From the IMG/VR virus record IMGVR_UViG_3300034012_000959, positions 1 through 37,548 of that record: DNA of 37,548 bases. One strand, written 5' to 3'. Positions 20,452-27,512 of this stretch are shown in pieces (position 1 is the stretch's first letter; the number at the start of each line of letters is the position of its first letter). The notes under the pieces are model-generated. The model had not been told where the DNA came from. It was given only the letters and a program-made list of their open reading frames with translations, and searched no databases. A program made the position numbers and the translations under genes. Origin of the DNA: a virus.

Positions 20452-20702
20452 GCGATATAACAAAGTGCCCAGGGACAGATTGTCCCCTGAAACAGAGCTG
20501 TAAAAGATTTACTGCAAAATCTAATGAGTATAGGCAAGCATACTTTCTTGACCCACCATACCACATTAATGATGAGGGTTTCTCATGTGAAATGTACTGG
20601 GGAGAATTTGCTCAATCAGTTTGGGAGTCGCTACAAGAGTCTATTGGAATCACCATACCCAAACTTAAAAAGAACTATGACTTCAATGATCACAAATTGT
20701 GA
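20448..20702 (+). CDS. Small Cys-rich phage protein, 84 aa
   Basis: MSDITKCPGTDCPLKQSCKR FTAKSNEYRQAYFLDPPYHINDEGFSCEMYW: cysteines at 7, 12, 18 and 47, the pattern C..(T/G).CP....C.RF.A..(N/S)EYRQ..(Y)..PP of a recurring phage/Bacteroidota micro-family, probably zinc or iron-sulphur binding. The C-terminal part is helical. Function unknown. Confidence 0.75.
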   Translation: MSDITKCPGTDCPLKQSCKRFTAKSNEYRQAYFLDPPYHINDEGFSCEMYWGEFAQSVWESLQESIGITIPKLKKNYDFNDHKL

Positions 20703-20745
20703 CCTATAAGATCAAAAAACTTTACAAATTTTAAACCTATAAGCT

Positions 20746-20781
20746 ATGAAACAAACAGCAGAACAAATAATAGTGCCTTAA
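20746..20781 (+). other. Eleven-codon leader peptide or truncated paralogue start
   Basis: ATG AAA CAA ACA GCA GAA CAA... encodes MKQTAEQIIVP and stops. Its first bases (TATGAAACAAACAGCAG, 20745-20761) are repeated at the start of the real gene at 20865. The stop lies in the loop of a 7-bp hairpin, so translation here could tune folding of the following leader. Either a decayed copy or an attenuator peptide. Confidence 0.35.
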
Positions 20782-20849
20782 GATGCACTATTTAATTTAA
20801 GTAAATAAGAAAAACAAATAAATGTATAACATAGTGCTGTTTACTGCAC
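20770..20849 (+). promoter_or_regulatory. Two related hairpins before the paralogue operon
   Basis: Hairpin 1: ATAGTGC (20770-20776) with GCACTAT (20785-20791), 8-base loop. Hairpin 2: GTGC (20834-20837) with GCAC (20846-20849), 8-base loop. Both share TAGTGC...GCAC; the first is followed by TTAATTTAAG. They look like duplicated regulatory or attenuation hairpins ahead of the gene at 20865. Confidence 0.4.
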
Positions 20850-20864
20850 GAATAAATAAATAAT

Positions 20865-21080
20865 ATGAAACAAACAGCAGTAGAGTGGTTACAAAAACAA
20901 TTAGAGTGTTTTGGAAATAAACATGAACTACAAATGTCTTGGGCTACAGTAGATGAGTTACTTGAACAAGCCAAAGCAATGGAGAAAGAGCAAATTGTAA
21001 ATGCTTATAACGATTGTGAATGGACTGGGGACCATGAAGATGGAGAACAATACTACAACGAAACCTTTAAATCAGAATAG
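20865..21080 (+). CDS. Tandem paralogue 1, 71 aa
   Basis: MKQTAVEWLQKQLECFGNKH ... LLEQAKAMEKEQIVNAYNDCEW...EQYYNETFKSE. The pattern TAVEWL..QL....(E)QAK.MEKEQI..AY..G........EQYYNETF is a common small family of Bacteroidota phages of unknown function. Shares its last 37 bp (up to the stop) exactly with paralogue 2. Confidence 0.85.
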   Translation: MKQTAVEWLQKQLECFGNKHELQMSWATVDELLEQAKAMEKEQIVNAYNDCEWTGDHEDGEQYYNETFKSE

Positions 21081-21301
21081 AATGAAAACAAAAAAACAAC
21101 TTACAGCAGTAGAGTGGTTGGTTGAACAATTACCATTAATTCAACAAGAAGGATTAAGATATGTTATTGAACAAGCCAAACAGATGGAGAAAGAGCAGAT
21201 AATTGATGCCTATTATCAAGGAGATGCAGATTCGGATAACATACACGTAGATGCAGAACAATACTACAACGAAACCTTTAAATCAGAATAGAATGAAAAC
21301 A
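21044..21301. repeat. 47-bp perfect direct repeat bounding a 211-bp duplication
   Basis: The 47 bases at 21044-21090 recur exactly at 21255-21301. They cover the end of one paralogue (EQYYNETFKSE), the stop, and the start of the next (MKT). Unit-to-unit distance is 211 bp, equal to one gene: the family spread by tandem duplication through these ends. Other parts of the genes differ, so the ends are either recently converted or under selection. Confidence 0.9.
21082..21291 (+). CDS. Tandem paralogue 2, 69 aa
   Basis: MKTKKQLTAVEWLVEQLPLIQQEGLRYVIEQAKQMEKEQIIDAYYQGDADS...AEQYYNETFKSE. Same family as the gene before it. I place the start at ATG 21082, two bases after the upstream stop, not at the earlier ATG of the longer open frame (21001), since it matches paralogue 1. 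Function unknown. Confidence 0.85.
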   Translation: MKTKKQLTAVEWLVEQLPLIQQEGLRYVIEQAKQMEKEQIIDAYYQGDADSDNIHVDAEQYYNETFKSE

Positions 21302-21847
21302 GCAGTAGAATATTATAATCAAGAAATAAAAGAGTTGTTTAATATGCATCAAGATGGAGAAATAAGTGGTAAAATGTTTCATATGTCAAGACTTGTTGCT
21401 TTAACTAAAGCCAAAGCAATGGAGAAGGAGCAGATAATGAAGGCTTTTTATAAAGGTAGGCAAGAAGAACAATATAAAAACTTATTTAATAACCACGTTA
21501 GAAAATCAGAAGAACAATACTACACAGAAACCTATGAAAGCAACGAAGCAACAGAAAACTTGAATATATCTGATGTTAGTGATAGTGTTTATTTTATTAG
21601 AGTTTCTGTCAAAATAGACAAGTCTCTCTATAATAGAACTGCTGATATTAAAGATATAGTAAGAACTGAATTAATGTCTGCTGAAATTAAAGGTGTTTTA
21701 TGGAATTATAAAATAGAACAAATTGATTCTGGTGATGGTAAAGACTGGGAGTTTTTAGTAAATTTTTTCACGAAAATGAATAAAACACAAATTCAAAACT
21801 ATTTTGACAGAAACACATTAGGAAGTGAAAACTATCAAGTTTTATAA
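21293..21847 (+). CDS. Chimeric protein: paralogue 3 fused to an integron-cassette product, 184 aa
   Basis: Residues 1-94 are paralogue 3 (MKTAVEYYNQEIKELF...AKAMEKEQIMKAFYKGR...EEQYYTETYES...NLNISD). From V95 the frame enters integron cassette 0 at base 21576 and continues with an unrelated, lower-complexity-free domain (about 97-184: DSVYFIRVSVKIDKSLYN, TELMSAEIKGVLWNYKIEQI, WEFLVNFFTK) ending VL before the attC site. The cassette reading frame has no own ATG near its left edge, so expression depends on the phage start. Removing 21576-22893 would give a 104-residue protein ending DVNRRFNGVNY. Function of the foreign domain unknown. Confidence 0.8.
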   Translation: MKTAVEYYNQEIKELFNMHQDGEISGKMFHMSRLVALTKAKAMEKEQIMKAFYKGRQEEQYKNLFNNHVRKSEEQYYTETYESNEATENLNISDVSDSVYFIRVSVKIDKSLYNRTADIKDIVRTELMSAEIKGVLWNYKIEQIDSGDGKDWEFLVNFFTKMNKTQIQNYFDRNTLGSENYQVL

Positions 21848-21853
21848 CATTAT

Positions 21854-21947
21854 CACTAACGTTTTGCGGCTTTGCGATGGCCGCCAATGAAGAATTTAAT
21901 TATTAACCGAGATGTGTCAGGCGGCTATTGCAAAACCGCTGTTAGCC
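21854..21947 (+). mobile_element. attC site 1 (end of cassette 0)
   Basis: R'' CACTAAC (21854-21860), L'' GCGGCTTTGC and GGCCGCC, a spacer of about 37 bases, then GGCGGC, TTGCAAAACCGC (L') and R' GTTAGCC (21941-21947). The arms pair imperfectly, with extra bases on one side, the asymmetric form of attC sites. 94 bp. Crossover between G21941 and T21942. Confidence 0.82.
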
Positions 21948-21976
21948 GCTGGCCTTTCTCATAACACAAATAAAAA

Positions 21977-22288
21977 ATGAGTACAAGAGCAAACATTAAA
22001 TTTCAAGACGGGGATGAGTACATTCACATTGACAGAAGCCACGATGGATTTCCTGATGTAATTCTTCCAGATATTAAAGCAGCCATTGACCTTTGCAAAG
22101 GACGTTGGAGTGGTTCAGAATTAGGGCAGTTGGTTTCAGCTTTCTTAGGACTACATTTTGACAAAAACAAACGTATTCAGAATTACGAGCCTTGCATTGG
22201 TTTTGATAAAGCTGGTGATGAAAGTTATGAATATTATGTTCGTTGGAATAGTCAGAAACGTGAATATGAATACGGGGTGCTGTCATAG
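21977..22288 (+). CDS. Cassette 1 protein, MSTRANI family, 103 aa
   Basis: MSTRANIKFQDGDEYIHIDR SHDGFPDVILPDIKAAIDLCKGRW..., ending YEYYVRWNSQKREYEYGVLS. The start MSTR(A/C)NI.F.(D/N)G......(Y/D)R..DG(Y/F)P..(V)LPD is a known family of unknown function, common in bacteria, phages and gene cassettes. Single gene in its cassette, same direction as the neighbours, its stop 4 bp before the attC arm. Possible roles in stress or phage defence are not testable here. Confidence 0.85.
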   Translation: MSTRANIKFQDGDEYIHIDRSHDGFPDVILPDIKAAIDLCKGRWSGSELGQLVSAFLGLHFDKNKRIQNYEPCIGFDKAGDESYEYYVRWNSQKREYEYGVLS

Positions 22289-22294
22289 GCTTGC

Positions 22295-22390
22295 GGCTAA
22301 CGTTTCGGGGCTTTGCGTAGTAGCCCTTAATATAAACTTAAAATTAACCACGACACTTGATAGGGCTATTACGCAAAACCCTTGTTATGT
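22295..22390 (+). mobile_element. attC site 2 (end of cassette 1)
   Basis: R'' GGCTAAC (22295-22301; GCGGCTAAC from 22293), GGGCTTTGCGTAGTAGCCC (22308-22326), spacer of about 36 bases, GGGCTATTACGCAAAACCC (22363-22381) and R' GTTATGT (22384-22390). The two inner arms pair for 16 of 19 bases. 96 bp. Confidence 0.85.
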
Positions 22391-22410
22391 GCCGTTAAAT
22401 TATCAAACAA

Positions 22411-22629
22411 ATGGGATGTGAAATTTGCGGACGTGGAGCTTGTACAAGGAGCTTTCACTCATTAGAAGAACAAGAAGAATTTGACCGAGTAAATAAAACG
22501 GACGAAATAAAAGAACGTCTGAAAAATATTATTGAAAGGCAAGTAAACAGATTAAAAGGTGATTACATAGAAAATGATTACTATGTGAAATTGTCAGACG
22601 TTATTGATGTAGTTCAGTCGTCTGATTAA
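22411..22629 (+). CDS. Cassette 2 protein, zinc-finger-like N-terminus, 72 aa
   Basis: MGCEICGRGACTRSFHSLEE QEEFDRVNKTDEIKERLKNI...: CEICGRGACTRSFHS gives C3, C6, C11 and H16, a small zinc-binding start (family phrase C.ICGR..C.RSFHS.EEQ), followed by helices. Its function is unknown to me. Only gene of its cassette, flanked by attC sites 2 and 3. Confidence 0.8.
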   Translation: MGCEICGRGACTRSFHSLEEQEEFDRVNKTDEIKERLKNIIERQVNRLKGDYIENDYYVKLSDVIDVVQSSD

Positions 22630-22633
22630 TGGA

Positions 22634-22767
22634 ACATAACGTTTTCGGGCTTTGCGTTCGTTGGCATTTAGAATTACTGAACTTTAAAATAAGCACAAAT
22701 GAAAATTAGAAAACAAAAACTTGAAATTAAGCAATTAACCGCCAATGACGCAAAGCCTGTGTTAGCA
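22634..22767 (+). mobile_element. attC site 3 (end of cassette 2), long type
   Basis: R'' ACATAAC (22634-22640), CGGGCTTTGCGTTCGTTGGC (22646-22665), a long spacer of 75 bases, GCCAATGACGCAAAGCCTG (22741-22759) and R' GTTAGCA (22761-22767). The inner arms pair through GGCTTTGCGT and TTGGC. 134 bp; the spacer contains the start of a small open frame. Confidence 0.8.
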
Positions 22768-22854
22768 GTAGTGTTAAAGTGTAGTCATTTTTGGAAGATG
22801 GTAGCTAAAAATTATTACAAATGTAGTTGGTGTGATAAGAGGCATTACTGCTAA
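22699..22854 (+). CDS. Cys/His-rich small ORF spanning attC 3 and cassette 3, 51 aa
   Basis: MKIRKQKLEIKQLTANDAKP VLAVVLKCSHFWKMVAKNYYKCSWCDKRHYC: starts in the spacer of attC 3, reads through its right arm and ends in the R'' of attC 4. The C28-x-H30 ... C42-x-x-C45 ... H49-x-C51 pattern looks like a compact zinc knuckle. A GTG at 22771 could be the cassette's own start (27 residues). Being produced by the junction of two cassettes, it may be accidental. Confidence 0.4.
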   Translation: MKIRKQKLEIKQLTANDAKPVLAVVLKCSHFWKMVAKNYYKCSWCDKRHYC

Positions 22855-22899
22855 CACAAAAGCAGGTGCAGTTTCAATTGCACTTGCTAACTGTTAACC
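22849..22899 (+). mobile_element. attC site 4 (end of cassette 3), short type
   Basis: R'' TGCTAAC (22849-22855; TACTGCTAAC from 22846), inner arm AGCAGGTGCA (22861-22870), 8-base loop, TGCACTTGCT (22879-22888) and R' GTTAACC (22893-22899). 51 bp, with 9 of 10 inner pairs, close in size to the classical short attC. Different sequence from sites 1-3. Right end of the array at G22893. Confidence 0.7.
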
Positions 22900-22942
22900 G
22901 CCGTTTTAATGGCGTAAATTATTAAAATTAAATAAAAATAAT

Positions 22943-23160
22943 ATGAAAGCAAAACTAACCTTTGACCTACCCGAAGATAAGTACGAATGGGAGAACGCTA
23001 TGAGGGCTGATGCTATGTACTCAGTTCTTTGGGATTTATCTCAGGAGTTAAGAACACTATGGAAGTATGAGGAGCTCAGTGAGGAGGAATGGAATATGGT
23101 AGAGAGAATCAGAAATAAGTTCTATGAGATACTTGGCGATAATCAAATTAATTTAGACAA

Positions 23161-23164
<4 letters not shown>
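22943..23164 (+). CDS. Small acidic helical phage protein, 73 aa
   Basis: MKAKLTFDLPEDKYEWENAM RADAMYSVLWDLSQELRTLWKYEELSEEEWNMVERIRNKFYEIL. Recognisable small phage family (AKLTFDLPED..E......(A).......LWD(L/I)...LR...K), helical and acidic. Usually found next to replication genes; activity unknown. First native phage gene after the cassette array. Confidence 0.8.
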
Positions 23165-23320
<156 letters not shown>

Positions 23321-23372
23321 CTTTGTTTGGAGTTAGGGTTCTTCGGTTAGCCTCCATACGGGTAAAAACTCT

Positions 23373-23403
23373 ACGCACACTGGTATGGCAGGTGTGTGTT
23401 TTT
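23373..23403 (+). terminator. Terminator after tRNA-Arg
   Basis: 8-bp stem ACGCACAC/GTGTGTGT (one G-T pair) with an 11-base loop, followed by four T and then TTTAAAT. It lies about 50 bases after the tRNA and ends 18 bases before the next ATG, so it may set tRNA levels against the replication genes. Confidence 0.65.
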
Positions 23404-23421
23404 AAATCTAAAATTAATACT

Positions 23422-23646
23422 ATGAAATGGGAATCAACATCAACTGCCGACATAGTTGTCGACAGTGTAGTGGAGAGTGTTATCTCTAAAATTAGGTCAA
23501 GGTCTAGTGTTGGAATAAAGAAGTACAACACAACAATGGACAGAAAGGATTTGTCTACCATTGAGTGGATTACACATCTACAGGAGGAGCTTATGGATGC
23601 TGTTATATACATCCAAAAAATAAAAGAAGAACTATCTAATACATAA
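23422..23646 (+). CDS. MazG/dUTPase-like all-alpha family fragment, 74 aa
   Basis: MKWESTSTADIVVDSVVESV ISKIRSRSSVGIKKYNTTMDRKDLSTIEWITHLQEELMDAVIYIQKIKEEL. The phrase GIKKY.TT..R.DLS...W..H.QEELMDA..Y..K is a small phage family with the E-E-x-x-D helix of all-alpha NTP pyrophosphohydrolases. I place the start at ATG 23422 after the terminator; the open frame reaches back to 23323 through it. A house-cleaning nucleotidase role is an inference. Confidence 0.7.
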   Translation: MKWESTSTADIVVDSVVESVISKIRSRSSVGIKKYNTTMDRKDLSTIEWITHLQEELMDAVIYIQKIKEELSNT

Positions 23647-23651
23647 TTCAA

Positions 23652-26000
23652 ATGATAACATACTTTAAATCAATCAACGAAACAGATCGTCCTTTTTATG
23701 TAGATGTTGATGTTGCTATTGAAAGAATAAAATTTGGAAAGTCAAAAGATATAGTAAAAAAGATTCGTTCTGCTGAAACGAAGGAAGAGCGAAACAACAT
23801 AAAGAAACAGCTTCCATCAATACTATTTTCTGGAGAATTTTCAAGGAGAGCTGACAATGCCATCATAAATCATAGTGGACTAATATGTATAGACTTTGAT
23901 GGATTTAAAGACGATGAGGAGCTACAGAAAATGAGAATGCACTTGTTTAATGACAAGTACACGTACTGCTTATTTATATCACCATCTGGCGATGGTCTCA
24001 AGGTATTGGTAAGAATTCCAAGCGATGCATTAAACCACAAGAATTATTTTTTAGCACTTGAGAAGTATTACGATTGCCCACAGTTTGATAAGTCTTGCAA
24101 GAACGTATCTCGTGTGTGCTACGAGAGCTATGACCCTGACATCTATGTCAACGAGCTGTCTGAGGTTTGGACAGAGATGATGAGGATAAATAATAATGTC
24201 AAGGTATCTCCTACCATAATCATCAACGATTCAAACGAGATTGTAAGAAGGCTGTCTCTTTGGTGGAATAAGAACTATGGAATGGTAAAGGGACAGAGAA
24301 ATAACAACCTATTTATCTTTGCATCGGCCTTAAATCAGTACGGAATAAACAAAGATGATGCACTTAACGTATTAATGTCGTATGACGATGGCGACATGGC
24401 ATCTGAGATTAAGACTATTGTTTGGTCAGCATACAAGAACACCAGCGAGTACGCAACTAAGTTCTACGAGGACATTGACAAGAAGACCGACATAAAGAAC
24501 AAAATCCTAAAAGGTGTTCCAATTCATGAGATTAAGGATAACTTTAATGACGTTGACGAGGACATCATTAACGAGATGGTCGAGACTGAAGAGTACAACA
24601 CATTTTGGTCTAAGAGTAGTAAAGGCAAGATAGACCTAGTGCCACATCTTTTCAGGGACTACCTAAAGGGGAACGGTTTCTACAAGTACTACCCAAGCGG
24701 ATCAAACAATTTTGTTTTTGTTCGAGTGGTTGACAACATAATCAGCGACACCAACGAGGACATGATTAAGGACTTCGTGTTGGACTATCTTATGGGAATC
24801 AACGACATGTCGGTGTACAATTTCTTTGCGATGAACACTAAGTTCTTTCAGGAAACTTTTTTGAACTACGTTCCAAAGGTAGAGCCAAGGTTTATGGTTG
24901 ACACCATTGACGAGTCTTACCTTTACTTTAAGAATTGTGCTGTAAAGGTAACGAGCGACAATATAAAGATGATAGACTACAAGAATCTTGGTGGATACGT
25001 TTGGGAGAAGCAAAAAATTAATAGGGACTTTGTAAAAATAAAATCTGATGATTGTGAGTTTAAGAGATTTGTACAAAACATTTCTGGAAATAATTCTAGA
25101 AGGTTTGAGTCGATGGAGTCAACAATTGGTTATCTTTTGCATAGTTACAAGCCTGCTAGCTACTGCCCTGCTGTTATACTTAATGATGAGGTTATTAGTG
25201 ACAACCCTGAAGGTGGTACGGGTAAGGGGATATTTGTCAAGTCTATCTCGTTTATAAAGAAGATGGTTATAATTGACGGAAAGGGTTTTAGCTTTCAGAA
25301 GTCGTTTCCTTATCAGCGAGTACAGGTAGATACACAGACACTAGTATTTGATGACGTTAGCAAGAACTTTGACTTTGAGAGATTGTTTTCTGTTATCACC
25401 GAGGGTATAACCTTAGAGAAGAAGAATAAAGACGAGATACACATACCATTTGAGAGCTCTCCAAAGATTGTTATAACTACCAACTATGCAATAAAGGGTG
25501 CAGGAAATAGCTTTGAGCGTAGGAAATGGGACTTAGAGTTTAAGCAATATTACTCAAAGTCTTTCACCCCAGAGTCAGAGTTTGGTCACATGTTGTTCTC
25601 TGGATGGGACGATCTTGAGTGGTCTAGGTTTGACAACTACATGATAAAAAACCTACAGCTTTATCTGTCAAAGGGTCTAATCAAGTGTGACTTTATGAAT
25701 CTTAAGACACGTAAATTTATCGCAGAGACATCTGCCGAGTTTTGGGAGTGGGCCACGTCAAAAGACAATGACTTTGTCAAGTTGAAACAAATATCAATAG
25801 GACAAAACATGTATAACAAGTTCACAGAAGAATACCCAGACTATGGTATATACGGAAGGTTTAAGCTGTCACACAACAGATTTTATAAGTGGCTAGATGC
25901 ATTGGGAGAGTATAAGTTTGGAATGAAGCCAAAGATATTTAGAAGCGCCACAGGTAAAACAATTGAGTTTATTGAATATGTTAATGAATTAAAATTTTAA
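23652..26000 (+). CDS. VirE/BT4734-type primase-helicase, 782 aa
   Basis: Replicative primase-helicase. N-terminal BT4734/VirE_N archaeo-eukaryotic-primase-like domain (about 40-165): ICIDFDGF with D81-x-D83, FISPSGDGLKVLVRI (108-122), and DPDIYVN. Middle linker domain (about 190-310). C-terminal SF3-like/DUF5906-like ATPase: Walker A PEGGTGKG (519-526), Walker B TLVFDDV (563-569), sensor VITTNY (607-612) and arginines RR 623-624 in SFERRKWDLEF. Length and order agree with phage and mobile-element members of this group. First of the replication genes; the polymerase is not in the window. Confidence 0.92.
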   Translation: MITYFKSINETDRPFYVDVDVAIERIKFGKSKDIVKKIRSAETKEERNNIKKQLPSILFSGEFSRRADNAIINHSGLICIDFDGFKDDEELQKMRMHLFNDKYTYCLFISPSGDGLKVLVRIPSDALNHKNYFLALEKYYDCPQFDKSCKNVSRVCYESYDPDIYVNELSEVWTEMMRINNNVKVSPTIIINDSNEIVRRLSLWWNKNYGMVKGQRNNNLFIFASALNQYGINKDDALNVLMSYDDGDMASEIKTIVWSAYKNTSEYATKFYEDIDKKTDIKNKILKGVPIHEIKDNFNDVDEDIINEMVETEEYNTFWSKSSKGKIDLVPHLFRDYLKGNGFYKYYPSGSNNFVFVRVVDNIISDTNEDMIKDFVLDYLMGINDMSVYNFFAMNTKFFQETFLNYVPKVEPRFMVDTIDESYLYFKNCAVKVTSDNIKMIDYKNLGGYVWEKQKINRDFVKIKSDDCEFKRFVQNISGNNSRRFESMESTIGYLLHSYKPASYCPAVILNDEVISDNPEGGTGKGIFVKSISFIKKMVIIDGKGFSFQKSFPYQRVQVDTQTLVFDDVSKNFDFERLFSVITEGITLEKKNKDEIHIPFESSPKIVITTNYAIKGAGNSFERRKWDLEFKQYYSKSFTPESEFGHMLFSGWDDLEWSRFDNYMIKNLQLYLSKGLIKCDFMNLKTRKFIAETSAEFWEWATSKDNDFVKLKQISIGQNMYNKFTEEYPDYGIYGRFKLSHNRFYKWLDALGEYKFGMKPKIFRSATGKTIEFIEYVNELKF

Positions 26001-26002
26001 TT

Positions 26003-26290
26003 ATGAATATTTGTGAGGCAACAATAAAGGGTAAGATTGATTTTTACAAATTACTTCTTAAGATTACAGCAGATAACGCTAAAAAGTGTGAAGAAATAAA
26101 TCGTAAAATTGAAGACCTAAAGTCTTGCTACGATTACCTTACCAAGGGCACAAAGATGGATTTTCTTCCAGTAGAGAGCATTGATGCGTTGGTAAGGAAG
26201 AAAGGCCTCATGCACAAGAAACCTTACTGTATTGATCTTGTGGATGAAATTGATTCTTGCGTTCAAAACATTCGAAATGAATTTGCGTGA
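26003..26290 (+). CDS. Small helical phage protein, 95 aa
   Basis: MNICEATIKGKIDFYKLLLK ITADNAKKCEEINRKIEDLKSCYDYL..., helical throughout with several cysteines and lysines (C4, C28, C42). Lies between primase-helicase and SF2 helicase and overlaps the latter by 14 bp. Possible helicase accessory by position only. Confidence 0.65.
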   Translation: MNICEATIKGKIDFYKLLLKITADNAKKCEEINRKIEDLKSCYDYLTKGTKMDFLPVESIDALVRKKGLMHKKPYCIDLVDEIDSCVQNIRNEFA

Positions 26291-27512
26291 CTATCAAGTA
26301 GATATATCTAGGAAGGGTGTAGATATATTGAAAAGTAGTTATATACTATGCTTGGCTATGGAAGTTAGGCTTGGTAAAACCTTTACGTCTTTAGATATAT
26401 GTAGAGCTTTAGGATTTAAATCTATATTATTTTTGACAAAGAAAAAGGCAATACCATCCATTCAGTCTGACGCTGATAAAATACTTCCTGGCCATGACAT
26501 AGTCATCACAAACTACGAGAGTATTCACAAGATAGTTAGGAAGGACTTCAATGTAATTATATGTGACGAGTCACACACCATGAGCGCATTTCCTAAGCCT
26601 AGTCTAAGGGCGAAGCAGGTAAGGAAGTTGGTAATAGACTGCGGTATGGCGAAGGTAATACTACTTAGTGGCACAATAACTCCAGAGTCTTACTCACAGG
26701 TGTTTCATCAGTTTTGGGTTCACCCATTTAATCCATTTCAAAGCTTTATAAATTTTTATAGATGGGCTGACGTTTATGTAGATAAGTTTCAAAAAAAGAT
26801 AAACGGACTAATGATCAACGACTACTCTAGAGGAAAAGAGAACGAGATAATGTCCGTAATATCCCCTTATACAATTACATACACCCAAAAGCAGGCAGGT
26901 TTTTCTACAGAGATAGAGGAAGAGGTGCTGAGAATTAAAATGCCAGACATCATAAAAAAGATTACCGACAAACTTAAGCTGGACCTAGTGGTAGAAGGTA
27001 ATAACGAGGTGATACTTGCAGACACCCCCGTTAAGTTGATGCAAAAAATGCACCAACTTGCAAGCGGAACGATTAAGTTTGAGAGCGGAAAGTCTATGGT
27101 CATATCAACCTTTAAGGCTGAGTTCTTGAAGTCGCATTTTGCGACCAAAAGAATAGGTATATTTTACAAGTTCAAGGAAGAGCTCAATGCCATTAAGACT
27201 GTATACGGGGATGATGTTACTACTGACGTTGCCGAGTTTGATACTGGAAAGTATAAGGCCATAGCCCTACAAATAGTATCTGGTCGTGAGGGAATATCGT
27301 TAAAGAATGCTGACTACCTTGTGTTTTATACAATTGACTTTAGTGCCGTGAGTTATTGGCAGGCAAGAGACAGGATGACCACAATGGATAGGTTAAGCAA
27401 CAAGGTTTACTGGGTTTTTGCTGAAGGAAGTATTGAGAACGACATATACAGGTCGGTTAAGTCAAAAAAGAGTTATACGTTGAATATTTTTAAGAAAGAT
27501 TATGGAAAATAA
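26277..27512 (+). CDS. SF2 / SNF2-like DNA helicase, 411 aa
   Basis: DNA-dependent ATPase of the SNF2-like phage helicase group. MNLRDYQVDISRKG (Q-motif-like start), Walker A EVRLGKT (29-35, K34), Walker B CDESH (96-100), motif III SGTIT (131-135), and motif VI WQARDRM near residue 360; motif V-like VSGREGISLKNA before it. Start at ATG 26277 (frame is open from 26232), in the usual place four residues ahead of DYQ. Small (411 residues), like phage SNF2-domain helicases found next to primases. Overlaps the previous gene by 14 bp. Confidence 0.9.
   Translation: MNLRDYQVDISRKGVDILKSSYILCLAMEVRLGKTFTSLDICRALGFKSILFLTKKKAIPSIQSDADKILPGHDIVITNYESIHKIVRKDFNVIICDESHTMSAFPKPSLRAKQVRKLVIDCGMAKVILLSGTITPESYSQVFHQFWVHPFNPFQSFINFYRWADVYVDKFQKKINGLMINDYSRGKENEIMSVISPYTITYTQKQAGFSTEIEEEVLRIKMPDIIKKITDKLKLDLVVEGNNEVILADTPVKLMQKMHQLASGTIKFESGKSMVISTFKAEFLKSHFATKRIGIFYKFKEELNAIKTVYGDDVTTDVAEFDTGKYKAIALQIVSGREGISLKNADYLVFYTIDFSAVSYWQARDRMTTMDRLSNKVYWVFAEGSIENDIYRSVKSKKSYTLNIFKKDYGK

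Larger units (their letters stand above)
21576..22893 (+). mobile_element. Integron gene-cassette array (4 cassettes, no integrase)
   Basis: Cassettes: 0 = 21576-21941, 1 = 21942-22384, 2 = 22385-22761, 3 = 22762-22893. Each begins after a G in GTT and ends in an attC-like site. Complementarity within each cassette: GTTAGTGATA/TATCACTAAC (10 nt), GTTAGCCGC/GCGGCTAAC (9), GTTATGT/ACATAAC (7), GTTAGCAGTA/TACTGCTAAC (10), as the integron model demands (the bases after G^TT belong to the incoming cassette and pair with its own R''). Three attC sites share TAACGTTT and GGCTTTGCG, typical of one integron lineage. No intI gene is in the window: an attC cluster lacking integrase, presumably filled by a host integron integrase. 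Confidence 0.85.

Noticed and set aside
21848-22860. Ordinary rho-independent terminators or REP elements between the small genes
   Set aside because: The long, asymmetric arms, GTT edges and pairing of each left edge with the R'' at the other end of the same unit fit attC sites; no T runs follow.
23323-23421. N-terminal extension of the 74-aa MazG-like protein back to 23323
   Set aside because: It would run through the terminator and has shadow-like composition; the family starts at MKW.
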